Assembly: GCA_052035915.1 (NCBI GenBank)
Contig: JBPOHE010000014.1
Location: forward strand, 1-64,000
Direction of reading: 5' to 3'
DNA: 64,000 nucleotides
Origin: JBPOHE01 sp052035915
GTDB lineage: Bacteria > Pseudomonadota > Gammaproteobacteria > Chromatiales > Chromatiaceae
The notes beneath the pieces were generated by a model. It searched no databases, had not been told where the DNA came from, and was given only the letters and a program-made list of their open reading frames with translations. This document shows positions 17,010 through 24,241 of this stretch, one piece after another. The number at the start of each line of letters is the position of its first letter. Positions within the stretch are counted from its first letter, which is position 1. The translations under genes were made by a program, and so were the position numbers.

Positions 17010-17633
17010 ATGAAAGGGTTATGGGGTGTTTTGCTGATCGGCGCCGCCCTTTTCCTGCTGGGCGGCGGAAGGGATGGGGGGCTGGGGATCAACCCGGCAG
17101 CGGCGCAGACACCGCCCGATTGCACCAACGGCGATTGTCCCCCGCCGCCACCAGACTGCACCAATGGCGACTGTCCGCCGCCCCCGCCCGACTGCACCAA
17201 CGGCGACTGTCCGCCTCCGGAACCGACCGACGATTGCTGCTGCGTAGGTGACAATCAACCCGGGGATAATCGGGTCTGTTGCTGTCCCAACGACAGCCGC
17301 GATGCGATGACCTGTCGGCTGAGCCTCGTCCTGGATACCGGCTACCCGGACGAGTGGCATCAGACGCTCGCCCAGGAAAGCCTGGAGGGTAAGCGGCCGC
17401 GAGGTTGCGACATCCTGATGGCCAAGTATTGCGATCCTCCCGAAGAAGAGGTCTGCTCCTGGCAGCGGGGGAAGAGGGTCTGTCAACGGATACTGAAGGC
17501 CCAATGCAAGATTCTGGACCAAGTCTGCGCGTACCGCTTTTGCGGACCGACCTGGTTTCCTTTCGATGCCCCGGCTCCCGACAAGGCCGGTTGTGGCTGG
17601 TGGGATCAGATCTATCATTGCCGGCAGAAATAA
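17010..17633 (+). CDS. Secreted Cys-rich protein with three 12-residue repeats (207 aa)
   Basis: Unrecognised family. A signal peptide (residues 1 to about 32, MKGLWGVLLIGAALFLLGGG, ending AAA) is followed by three exact-length repeats of PPDCTNGDCPPP (residues 35-70) and a cysteine cluster (DDCCCVGDN, VCCCPND). The rest holds scattered cysteines (RGCDILMAKYC, VCSWQRGKRVCQR, AQCKILDQVC) and a Trp-rich end (CGWWDQIYHCRQK). The many paired cysteines point to a disulfide-rich or metal-binding exported protein. The spacing C-x4-C in the repeat resembles metal-loop motifs, but this is inference. AAGGAG upstream of the ATG supports the start. It is followed by a hairpin and the convergent dksA-like gene. 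Confidence 0.75.
   Translation: MKGLWGVLLIGAALFLLGGGRDGGLGINPAAAQTPPDCTNGDCPPPPPDCTNGDCPPPPPDCTNGDCPPPEPTDDCCCVGDNQPGDNRVCCCPNDSRDAMTCRLSLVLDTGYPDEWHQTLAQESLEGKRPRGCDILMAKYCDPPEEEVCSWQRGKRVCQRILKAQCKILDQVCAYRFCGPTWFPFDAPAPDKAGCGWWDQIYHCRQK
17112..17219 (+). repeat. 36-bp tandem repeat, three units, within the Cys-rich gene
   Basis: Units are 17112-17147, 17148-17183 and 17184-17219. Each encodes the same 12 residues with mostly synonymous differences (for example GAT/GAC, AAC/AAT), so the protein repeat is kept while the DNA has drifted slightly. Confidence 0.9.
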
Positions 17634-17653
17634 AGACGCCGCCGCATGAAGGG

Positions 17654-17685
17654 GAGCGAAGCCGGGGGAAGGCCCGGCTCGGCTC
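17654..17685. terminator. Hairpin between convergent genes
   Basis: GAGC, a 3-nt bulge, GCCGGG, a 6-nt loop, CCCGGC, a 3-nt bulge, then GCTC. It lies between the 3' ends of the Cys-rich gene (17633) and the dksA-like gene (17709). No U-run follows, so function as a terminator is only likely. Confidence 0.45.
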
Positions 17686-17708
17686 CATCCGTAGTGGGAA
17701 AGAGATTC

Positions 17709-18128
17709 TCAATCCGCGTGCAGGCGTTGCAGATATTCCCGTCTCTCCTGGGCCTCCACGCAGAGCGTGGCCGTTGGTCGTGCGAGCAAACGGGCGAGGC
17801 CGATGGGCTCTCCGGTGTCTTCGCAAAAGCCGTAACTGCCGTCGTCGACACGCGCCAAGGCGGCGTTGACCTTCGAGAGCAGTTTGCGCTCCCGATCCCG
17901 CATCCTGAGCTCGAACATGTGCTCTTCCTCCGTGGTCGCCCGGTCATTGGGATCCGCGGAGAGTTCCACTTCCTTGAGATGGACGCCCGTGGTGGCGGCG
18001 TTCTGGAGCAGTTCCTGACGCCACTGCAACAACCGTTGTTTGAAAAACTCGAGTTGCGCATCGTTCATATACTCAGTTTCAGGCATGGCGAGAAGCTGGC
18101 TTTCGGTCAAGGCGGGTGGCGGCTTCAT
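17709..18128 (-). CDS. dksA: DksA family RNA polymerase-binding protein, two-cysteine form (139 aa)
   Basis: DksA binds in the RNA polymerase secondary channel and, with ppGpp, adjusts promoter output. The start of the conserved part is EYMNDAQLEFFKQRLLQW (residues 19-36). The coiled-coil tip carries the D-x-x-D-x-A motif (D59-P-N-D62-R-A64). The globular end reads GSYGFCEDTGEPIGLARLLARP followed by TLCVEAQERREYL. Only C102 and C123 remain of the four zinc ligands; the partners are T105 and A126. The protein may therefore be zinc-independent, as described for some DksA paralogues. A short four-Cys relative lies at 11717-12082. No full four-Cys DksA is present in this window, so whether this is the main DksA or a paralogue is open. 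Confidence 0.88.
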   Translation of the reverse strand: MKPPPALTESQLLAMPETEYMNDAQLEFFKQRLLQWRQELLQNAATTGVHLKEVELSADPNDRATTEEEHMFELRMRDRERKLLSKVNAALARVDDGSYGFCEDTGEPIGLARLLARPTATLCVEAQERREYLQRLHAD

Positions 18129-18337
18129 GATGATGGGTTCCTTATCAGGCTGACCTGTGGGAAATATCCGAACCGCCCTAGACGGTCCTGGAGGAGGCGC
18201 TGATTGTAGGGGTATGAGTCATAGTGGTGGAACTTTGGGTCATTTCCGGGGAGGCTGCAACCTGGATCAAGGGAGTCGTACCCTTCAGGGATGGGATGAT
18301 GGGGCCTCGGAAGGGCGAAACAAGGGGTATTCCGGGC

Positions 18338-19093
18338 TCAGATACGCCGGCCAAGGGTGCCGAAGACTCCGTTCAGAGTCCTGTGCAAAGATCCGAGATC
18401 CAGTATCCAGGCAACCCAGAAGGCGACATGAACAGCCACAATGAGCCAGAAGACCGCTTGATAACTGGACTTGATCGTTTTGTGGCGCATCATCTGCTGG
18501 GCGACATAGGCTCCTGGCCAGCCACCCATCGCCTCGATCAGATGCAGCGTGGATTCGGGAACCCGCCAATTCCCATGGATCGCGCTGTACTTGTCACGGG
18601 CGTAGAGGAGGAAGAGGATCAGACTCGCGGCTGGATAGGCCAAGAGAGGGATTGGACTGATCCGAAACATACTCACCGCTCCGGCGAGACAGAACAGGGC
18701 GCAACCGGCGACCAGCAAGGTTAGGCCATTCAAGGGGAGCTGGCGCAACTCCGTGTTTCTCGGTCTGGGGTGCGCGGGCGAACCGGTCTGAATCTTCCCG
18801 GTTTGACGGCTGGCTTGCTGGTTCCTCAGAACCCGGTTCTCCATGGTTCGGGCAGGAGGTGTCCCAGCGTCATTGGTCTCGGCCGCTTCGATAACGGCCT
18901 TCAGGGCACGAGGTCCACGACCCTGGGGGTCATCGCCGGCACTATAGAGAACCCGTGCCCCGATTCTCGGTTGTTGACCAGGCGGCAAGGCCGTGATGTG
19001 AAGAAAGATATCGACACTCCCCGAATCCGGTCGGATGAACCCAAAGCCCTTGTCATCGTTCCAACGAACGATTTGTCCGGCGTTGATGGTCAT
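18338..19093 (-). CDS. Cold-shock domain / DUF1294 membrane fusion protein (251 aa)
   Basis: Residues 5-65 are a cold-shock (OB-fold) nucleic-acid-binding domain with RNP-like motifs KGFGFI (15-20) and DIFLH (28-32). A variable basic linker (about 70-125) leads to a membrane part: NGLTLLVAGCALFCLAG, PLLAYPAASLILFLLYARDKYSA, and the DUF1294 signature RVPESTLHLIEAMGGWPGAY with QQMMRHKTIKSSYQAVFWLI, then a last helix. This fusion is known in many proteobacteria; its role is unknown. It would place an RNA- or ssDNA-binding head at the membrane. It lies 17 bp upstream of the porin gene in map order, but the porin is transcribed first on this strand, so the two could be cotranscribed. Confidence 0.88.
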   Translation of the reverse strand: MTINAGQIVRWNDDKGFGFIRPDSGSVDIFLHITALPPGQQPRIGARVLYSAGDDPQGRGPRALKAVIEAAETNDAGTPPARTMENRVLRNQQASRQTGKIQTGSPAHPRPRNTELRQLPLNGLTLLVAGCALFCLAGAVSMFRISPIPLLAYPAASLILFLLYARDKYSAIHGNWRVPESTLHLIEAMGGWPGAYVAQQMMRHKTIKSSYQAVFWLIVAVHVAFWVAWILDLGSLHRTLNGVFGTLGRRI

Positions 19094-19110
19094 GGATGAG
19101 GCTTATTCCA

Positions 19111-20214
19111 TTAAAACATGGCGGTGAAACGCAGACCGAAGATCCAGCCCTCCGGATCCTGGACATCCACCTGGTTGCGATAGCGATCCTGCATCCATTG
19201 CAGGTCGAACGTAAGCGAGACCTGATCCGATACGCCAAACCGGTAATAGGTCTCGAAGGCCTGGGTGTGATCGATGTTGCTGTTGCCGCCGGGAAGATAG
19301 GCGTAACCAATGCCGATGTTGTCGGCCTCGCGGCCCCAACCCGAGCCCTTGAAATTGAGGCCGCCGGAGTAGAGCGATTTGTAATCGACCAAAGGGTCCT
19401 CGTTTTGCCAGGAGAACCGCAGAAAGCCGCCGATCACATCGCCAAAGGCTTGATCGAAGGACAACCCGCCGGCGAAGCGCTTGTTCTTGTTGATGCCGGA
19501 CGGATCGAGAAAACGATCATTGGTTCCGGAGAGGATCAGGCGGTAGTGACCTGGGCCAAACCCGCTCTCCTGTTTGTAGGCCAATTGAGCGCCATAGAAG
19601 TTATAGCTGTTGCCGTTGTCGTTCTCGCCAACGTTCATGCCGACCGCCGCGAGGGACCAGTCGCCGAGTTCCCATTGGGCCGCCGCCCCGCTGTCATAGG
19701 AGGGCAGGCCGTAGATCCCGGAGTTGACGAACGCCTCGTTCATGAACTGGGTGTATTCGCAGTTGGCATATTCGTTCGTGTCAAGGTAAGAGGTGGCGTC
19801 CAGGATACCCAGGGTGCCAGCCAACTTCTGGTCTTCGGCGAATTGGGTTTCATAACGGTACCAAGCGGAGAGCAGGTAATTGCGGTGACGTCCGTTGATG
19901 TGCTTGACGTCGTCTTCGAGATCCGCCGCCCAAGGGAGCAGTACAAAGGGGGAAATTGTATTCAGGCCATTGCCGGCAGCGAAACCGAGCTTCAAACCGA
20001 GTTCGTGCTCCTTGGCCGGGCGGTAAAGGCCTTCGAGCTGCAAGGGTAGGCCACCGCGGCAGGAATCCGGAGCGTCCCCGTTCGTCAGGCTCTGGCACTG
20101 CCCGGTCGCCGCCAGGGTGAGGTTGATGGAGAGGTTTTCGTTCAGGTCATAAGCCCAGGCCGGCGACACAACGAGGGCCATGGGCAGGGCCAGGGCGGAA
20201 AGCCGTGTATTCAT
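19111..20214 (-). CDS. Outer-membrane beta-barrel porin, carbohydrate-porin (OprB)-like (367 aa)
   Basis: The N-terminal signal peptide is MNTRLSALALPMALVVSPAWA, cut before YDLNEN. The mature chain shows alternating amphipathic beta strands (for example RNYLLSAWYRYETQFAEDQKLAGTLGILDAT), a GIYGLPSYDSGAAAQWEL segment seen in carbohydrate-selective porins, and a C-terminal aromatic signature ending GWIFGLRFTAMF, as required for BAM assembly. Two cysteines near residue 40-50 (CQSLTNGDAPDSC) could form a disulfide. The substrate is not deducible. Its ribosome-binding site lies inside a perfect hairpin (20220-20246) directly before the ATG, so translation may be controlled by RNA structure. Confidence 0.82.
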   Translation of the reverse strand: MNTRLSALALPMALVVSPAWAYDLNENLSINLTLAATGQCQSLTNGDAPDSCRGGLPLQLEGLYRPAKEHELGLKLGFAAGNGLNTISPFVLLPWAADLEDDVKHINGRHRNYLLSAWYRYETQFAEDQKLAGTLGILDATSYLDTNEYANCEYTQFMNEAFVNSGIYGLPSYDSGAAAQWELGDWSLAAVGMNVGENDNGNSYNFYGAQLAYKQESGFGPGHYRLILSGTNDRFLDPSGINKNKRFAGGLSFDQAFGDVIGGFLRFSWQNEDPLVDYKSLYSGGLNFKGSGWGREADNIGIGYAYLPGGNSNIDHTQAFETYYRFGVSDQVSLTFDLQWMQDRYRNQVDVQDPEGWIFGLRFTAMF

Positions 20215-20219
20215 GGATT

Positions 20220-20246
20220 GTCTCCCTGAGTCTCCATCAGGGAGAC
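20220..20246 (-). promoter_or_regulatory. Hairpin enclosing the porin ribosome-binding site
   Basis: GTCTCCCTGA (20220-20229), a 7-nt loop, TCAGGGAGAC (20237-20246). On the minus strand the 3' arm contains AGGGAGA, 6-12 nt before the porin ATG (20214). The stem would therefore cover the Shine-Dalgarno sequence. An operator role is also possible, as the dyad is perfect. Confidence 0.5.
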
Positions 20247-20760
20247 CGGTGGTCAGGATCGATTGGATCGGATGGCGTCGCTAAGGCGCCACTCGCATTC
20301 ACCTCCAACTCTGAGAACGACCGTCGTCCCACCTCCGTAGGCCGCTCCAGAAGGAGAAAGGAGAGGGTTGGGGGTTCATCGCCAGAGGCTGATATCCTGA
20401 ATATTTCACCAAGAAACGAATGGGAAAAGCAATGCGTCAGGGCTACCACACTAGATTTGCTACCAAACACCGCCTTCAACAGGATATCTTCCAGCGCCGA
20501 GAGTCGTCGGCGCTCAAGCTGGAAGTCCGACAGCGTTGAAAAATACTCGACAAGCCTCACGGGCATGAGAAACTTCCTCATTTCCATGTGGCTCAGATTA
20601 GCGGCCAAGGTCTATCAATGAAGCTCCAGGGGATGGGTTGCCCAGGTGTCCGAAGAGAAACGGACGGTCTGGGCGCCGATGGTCGATGGCTCGCGATCTG
20701 GACGAGACTCATCTCTCTCCCGGCCATCTCTGGCCGGGAGGTGTTTCTGCGGGAGGAAGG
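20247..20760. other. 514-bp divergent intergenic region
   Basis: Between the porin and the REC-GGDEF-EAL gene, which point away from each other. It holds both promoters. No RNA gene or element copy was seen. A 123-codon minus-strand open frame here (20237-20608) has no family features and overlaps the porin leader; I do not call it. Confidence 0.4.
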
Positions 20761-22848
20761 ATGAGCGGGACGACTCGTATCCTGGTGGTCGATGACGATC
20801 CGACCTATTTGATGCTGATGCGTGCGGCCCTCGAGGGTATGGGATACCAGGTATTCGAGGCCGCCGACGGCGAGGCCGCCCTGGCCCACTTTCGTCACTG
20901 CGCCTGCGACATGGTCTTATTGGACGTGGACATGCCGGGCATGAGCGGTTTCGATCTCTGTCTCAGTCTGCGCCGGATGGTGGGGGAAGAACTTCCCATT
21001 CTCATGGTGACCGGCATGGATGACGTCGCTTCCATCCAACGCGCTTATGAGGTCGGGGCTACGGATTTTCTGGCCAAACCCATCAATTGGAACCTCATCG
21101 GGCATCGGGTCAGGTATTTGTTACGTGCCGCCACCACCCTGCAGGCGCTGAACGCCGCGAATGCCCGCAACGCCGCCATCCTTGCCGCCATTCCCGACAC
21201 CCTGTTTCGCCTGGATGCCGCCGGTCTGGTACTGGATAACGGTGGGGCCGGGATCAAGGGACCTCAGGTGCCGCGGGTGGGGCGCTCCATTGCCGCCAGC
21301 TACCCGGCCACGATCACCCTGGAATTCCTCATGGCCGCCCGCCGGGCCGCGGAAAGCGGCGAGGCGCAAAGCCTCGACTACAGTCTGCTGGATAAGGCCG
21401 GGGAAGAACGTCACTACGAGGGCCGCATCGTCGCCATCGACGAGCGGGAGGCCCTGTGCCTGGTGCGGGATGTCACCGAACGCAAGGAGGCGGAACAGCG
21501 CATCCGCAAACTCGCCTTTTTCGACAGCCTGACCGGGTTGCCGAACCGCCAATCGTTTCTCGATCGCCTGACCCGGGAGATTCAACGCACTCAGCAGCAG
21601 GGAAGCCGTCTGGCGGTGTTGTTTCTCGACATGGACGGTTTCAAATCCATCAACGACAGCCTCGGCCACGGTGTCGGGGATCTGGTTTTGCAATGGGTCG
21701 CGGATCGCCTGCGAACGGGGATCCGGATGTCCGACATGGTGTCGCGTCCATCGGGGGAGGAACCCTCGACCGTCTCCAACCTGGCCCGGCTGGGGGGGGA
21801 TGAATTCACCCTGTTGCTCACCGACCTGAGCCAAGCGGAGGAGGCCATGCTGGTGGCCCATCGCATCCGTGACCTGATGCATCGCCCCTTCGTGTTGGAA
21901 GAGCGAGAGGTCATGTTGACCGTCAGCATCGGCATCGCCATCGCCCCCGATGACGGCCGGGATGCCGTCACCCTGCTCAAACACGCCGACACGGCCATGT
22001 ACCATGCCAAGGATCAGGGTCGCGATAACTGTCAGTTCTATAGCGCCTCCCTGACCACCCGGGCGGTGCAGCGGCTCAATCTGGAGAACAATCTGCGCCT
22101 CGCCATGGAACGCCATGAGTTCTACCTCTGTTACCAGCCCCAACTGGACTTGGCGTCCGGGTGCCTCCGTTCGGTGGAGGCGCTGATCCGCTGGCGTCAT
22201 CCTCAACAGGGCCTGATCCCCCCGCTCGAATTCATCCCCCTGGCCGAGGAAAACGGCCTCATCGTCCCCATCGGCGCCTGGGTGCTGCGCACCGCCTGTC
22301 AGGATGGGGCGGCTTGGCGAGCGAACGGGAAGGCGGTGCGCATCGCGGTGAATCTCTCGCCCCTGCAATTGAAGGACCCAAGTCTGTTCGACATGGTCAT
22401 GTCCGCCCTCAGAGACACGGGCCTGCCACCCAGGTATCTCGAGCTGGAGATCACCGAAGGCGCCCTGATGGAACACAGCGCCATCACCCTGGAGACCATC
22501 AGGACCCTGCGTCGGGTCGGGGTACAGATTGCCTTGGACGATTTCGGTACCGGCTTCTCTTCCATGAGCTATCTCAAACGTCTGCCGCTGAACAGCCTCA
22601 AGGTGGATCGCAGCTTCGTCAGGGATCTGCCCGAAGACAAGGAAAACCTGGCCATCGTCGAGGCCATCGTTGCCCTGGCGAAGAGCCTGGGCTTCCAGGT
22701 CACGGCGGAGGGCGTGGAGACTCCCGCTCAGGCGGGGAGTCTGATCGGCCTGGGTTGCGACCGGCTGCAAGGCTATTACTACAGCCATCCCTTACCGGCG
22801 GATGAGGTCTTTCCCTTGCTGCAGCAATCCTGGCACGAGCCGAGGTAG
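20761..22848 (+). CDS. Response regulator with diguanylate cyclase (GGDEF) and phosphodiesterase (EAL) domains (695 aa)
   Basis: A hybrid cyclic-di-GMP enzyme. The ATG at 20761 follows GGGAGGAAGG directly. Residues 5-120 are a receiver domain with D11/D12, phospho-acceptor D55 (LLDVDMPG), T84 and K106. A small PAS-like segment (about 140-245) leads to the GGDEF domain: AFFDSLTGLPNRQSF, then G345-G-D-E-F349 intact. The EAL motif is E473-A-L475 in SVEALIRWRHP, with NLSPLQLKD, ELEITEGALM, LDDFGTGFSSMSYLK, LKVDRSFV and AEGVETPAQ, so the phosphodiesterase site is complete. An unusual 14-residue insertion (about S328-L341) lies between the I-site-like R322-M-S-D325 and the GGDEF loop. No cognate histidine kinase gene is adjacent. 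Confidence 0.93.
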   Translation: MSGTTRILVVDDDPTYLMLMRAALEGMGYQVFEAADGEAALAHFRHCACDMVLLDVDMPGMSGFDLCLSLRRMVGEELPILMVTGMDDVASIQRAYEVGATDFLAKPINWNLIGHRVRYLLRAATTLQALNAANARNAAILAAIPDTLFRLDAAGLVLDNGGAGIKGPQVPRVGRSIAASYPATITLEFLMAARRAAESGEAQSLDYSLLDKAGEERHYEGRIVAIDEREALCLVRDVTERKEAEQRIRKLAFFDSLTGLPNRQSFLDRLTREIQRTQQQGSRLAVLFLDMDGFKSINDSLGHGVGDLVLQWVADRLRTGIRMSDMVSRPSGEEPSTVSNLARLGGDEFTLLLTDLSQAEEAMLVAHRIRDLMHRPFVLEEREVMLTVSIGIAIAPDDGRDAVTLLKHADTAMYHAKDQGRDNCQFYSASLTTRAVQRLNLENNLRLAMERHEFYLCYQPQLDLASGCLRSVEALIRWRHPQQGLIPPLEFIPLAEENGLIVPIGAWVLRTACQDGAAWRANGKAVRIAVNLSPLQLKDPSLFDMVMSALRDTGLPPRYLELEITEGALMEHSAITLETIRTLRRVGVQIALDDFGTGFSSMSYLKRLPLNSLKVDRSFVRDLPEDKENLAIVEAIVALAKSLGFQVTAEGVETPAQAGSLIGLGCDRLQGYYYSHPLPADEVFPLLQQSWHEPR

Positions 22849-23000
22849 GTCGGTCGTAGCGGACGCTCCTTGAGATGAGCTTGACGGCTACTGGAACGGC
22901 GAATGGAAACGCTGGCTTCCGAGCGCTCCGGGGCGGGGACCGACCCCCAATCCGACAAGGCGAGGAAAGCCCGACAGGAATGGATATCAGCGCTCGGTTG

Positions 23001-23122
23001 TTCCGGGCATCGACCGGGAATGGCTGGTTTCTGTTCTTATTCAGAGAACAATAGGCCAATATTCAAAGACATTGTTCTCAATAAGAGAACAAAAACCCGG
23101 GCCACTGAACTCATGCCCGGGA
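23001..23122. repeat. Palindromic intergenic element, copy 4
   Basis: Left arm TTCCGGGCATCGACCGGGAA from 23001, right arm ending CATGCCCGGGA at 23122. Dyads are 23033-23049 (GTTCTTATTCAGAGAAC) and 23074-23090 (GTTCTCAATAAGAGAAC, perfect), 41 bp apart. The left arm is extended by about 26 bp (22975-23000) that also flanks copy 6. It lies in the 382-bp gap 22849-23230, where no gene was seen. Confidence 0.8.
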
Positions 23123-23230
23123 GTGAGCGGCTTACCGGCGCTCGCTCAAGGCCTTCTGTTATTCCACCGGCTCAGGCGGGTTCAGGCCCCCCTTCCCCCG
23201 CCGATTAGGGACAACCTCAAGGAATTGATA

Positions 23231-24241
23231 TTACTTGGCCTCGTTCTGCTGCACCGGTTCGGCGGACCGAGCTGGAGGCTCCGAATCCCCGCCCGCCGCG
23301 GGAGCCGTGGTTCCGCTGCCGGGGGTCGGGGTTACCGTCGCCACCAAGTCTTGCAGACGAATTTTGCTGAGGTCTTCCAGGCTGTAGTTGGCGATCTCGA
23401 AGTAATAGGGTTGTGTCGAGGTTTTGAGCACGGCCTTGTCGCCCTGGGCCGGCTTGCCAAAACGATAGTCGAGGCTTTTCCCCTCGGCGAGGCTGAGGGA
23501 AGCGGCCAATACTGGTGGTTGCAGACCGTATTCGGCTTTTTCCTCGGTGCCTAGGACGCCAAGATATCTCAGCTCCGCCAGTTTTTTCACCGTGGCGCGC
23601 ACCTTTTCCTGGTCGAGTTTGGTGTCGGTCTGGTGCAGGGTCCAGGCGCCATCCCGCAGTTCGAGTCGCAGGTCCTTGATCTGCATCCCCTGGATCTTGG
23701 TCGACTCCTGGCGCAGCAGATCTTTATTGATCCAGTCGTTGGCGTTGGTGCTGGCGTCGCGGGTATTGAATTCGATCTCGAACACCGCCTCATCGCCAGC
23801 CGCCCTGGCGTGCAGGCGCCGAAAGCCGGGCGAATTGCCGAGAAACAGGGTGCCGAGTTCGCGATCGCCGGCCAGGAGCCGAATCCGCCGCTCGAATTTG
23901 TCGGTATGGACCTGGAAGCGCTCGATCGCGGCGGCGGAGGTGGTGATCGGCAGGCGTTTTTTCAGCCGATGGAGTTGCTCCAGCAACAGCTCGACATTGG
24001 GTCCGGCGACGGGAAAGTCCTGTAAATCGGGGAGATACCAGTCCTGGCCCCGTTTCAGCAAAACAACATCTTTCTGTTGGGGTTGGGCGATCTCGATGCG
24101 GTCTACCTGACCGGGATCGAAAGCGATCAGAGGGGTTTCGGGGCTGGCGCTCCCATAACCACGCCCGGTCCAGGCGAGGCCGAGGGCAAACAGGATTTGG
24201 ACGGCCAGCAGAAAGCCAAGGACAGAGAGGGTCCGTTTCAT
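23231..24241 (-). CDS. DUF4340 domain protein (336 aa)
   Basis: An N-terminal membrane anchor or signal (MKRTLSVLGFLLAVQILFALGLAW) is followed by a DUF4340 periplasmic domain: PLIAFDPGQVDRIEIAQP, VVLLKRGQDWYLPDLQDFPV, and repeated beta-rich modules such as LGTLFLGNSPGFRRLHARAA. The tail (from about residue 305) is Pro/Thr/Gly-rich. DUF4340 proteins commonly follow GldA/GldFG-type ABC transporter genes, as here. The ATG overlaps the stop of the upstream permease gene (ATGA), so it is the third, translationally coupled gene of that operon. Its exact role is unknown. Confidence 0.88.
   Translation of the reverse strand: MKRTLSVLGFLLAVQILFALGLAWTGRGYGSASPETPLIAFDPGQVDRIEIAQPQQKDVVLLKRGQDWYLPDLQDFPVAGPNVELLLEQLHRLKKRLPITTSAAAIERFQVHTDKFERRIRLLAGDRELGTLFLGNSPGFRRLHARAAGDEAVFEIEFNTRDASTNANDWINKDLLRQESTKIQGMQIKDLRLELRDGAWTLHQTDTKLDQEKVRATVKKLAELRYLGVLGTEEKAEYGLQPPVLAASLSLAEGKSLDYRFGKPAQGDKAVLKTSTQPYYFEIANYSLEDLSKIRLQDLVATVTPTPGSGTTAPAAGGDSEPPARSAEPVQQNEAK

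Noticed and set aside
20237..20608. Minus-strand open frame of 123 codons upstream of the REC-GGDEF-EAL gene
   Set aside because: No signal peptide, motif or family resemblance; it overlaps the porin leader hairpin and lies in a divergent promoter region.
21121..22788. Minus-strand open frame of 555 codons opposite the GGDEF-EAL gene
   Set aside because: Shadow frame; the plus strand encodes complete REC, GGDEF and EAL motifs.
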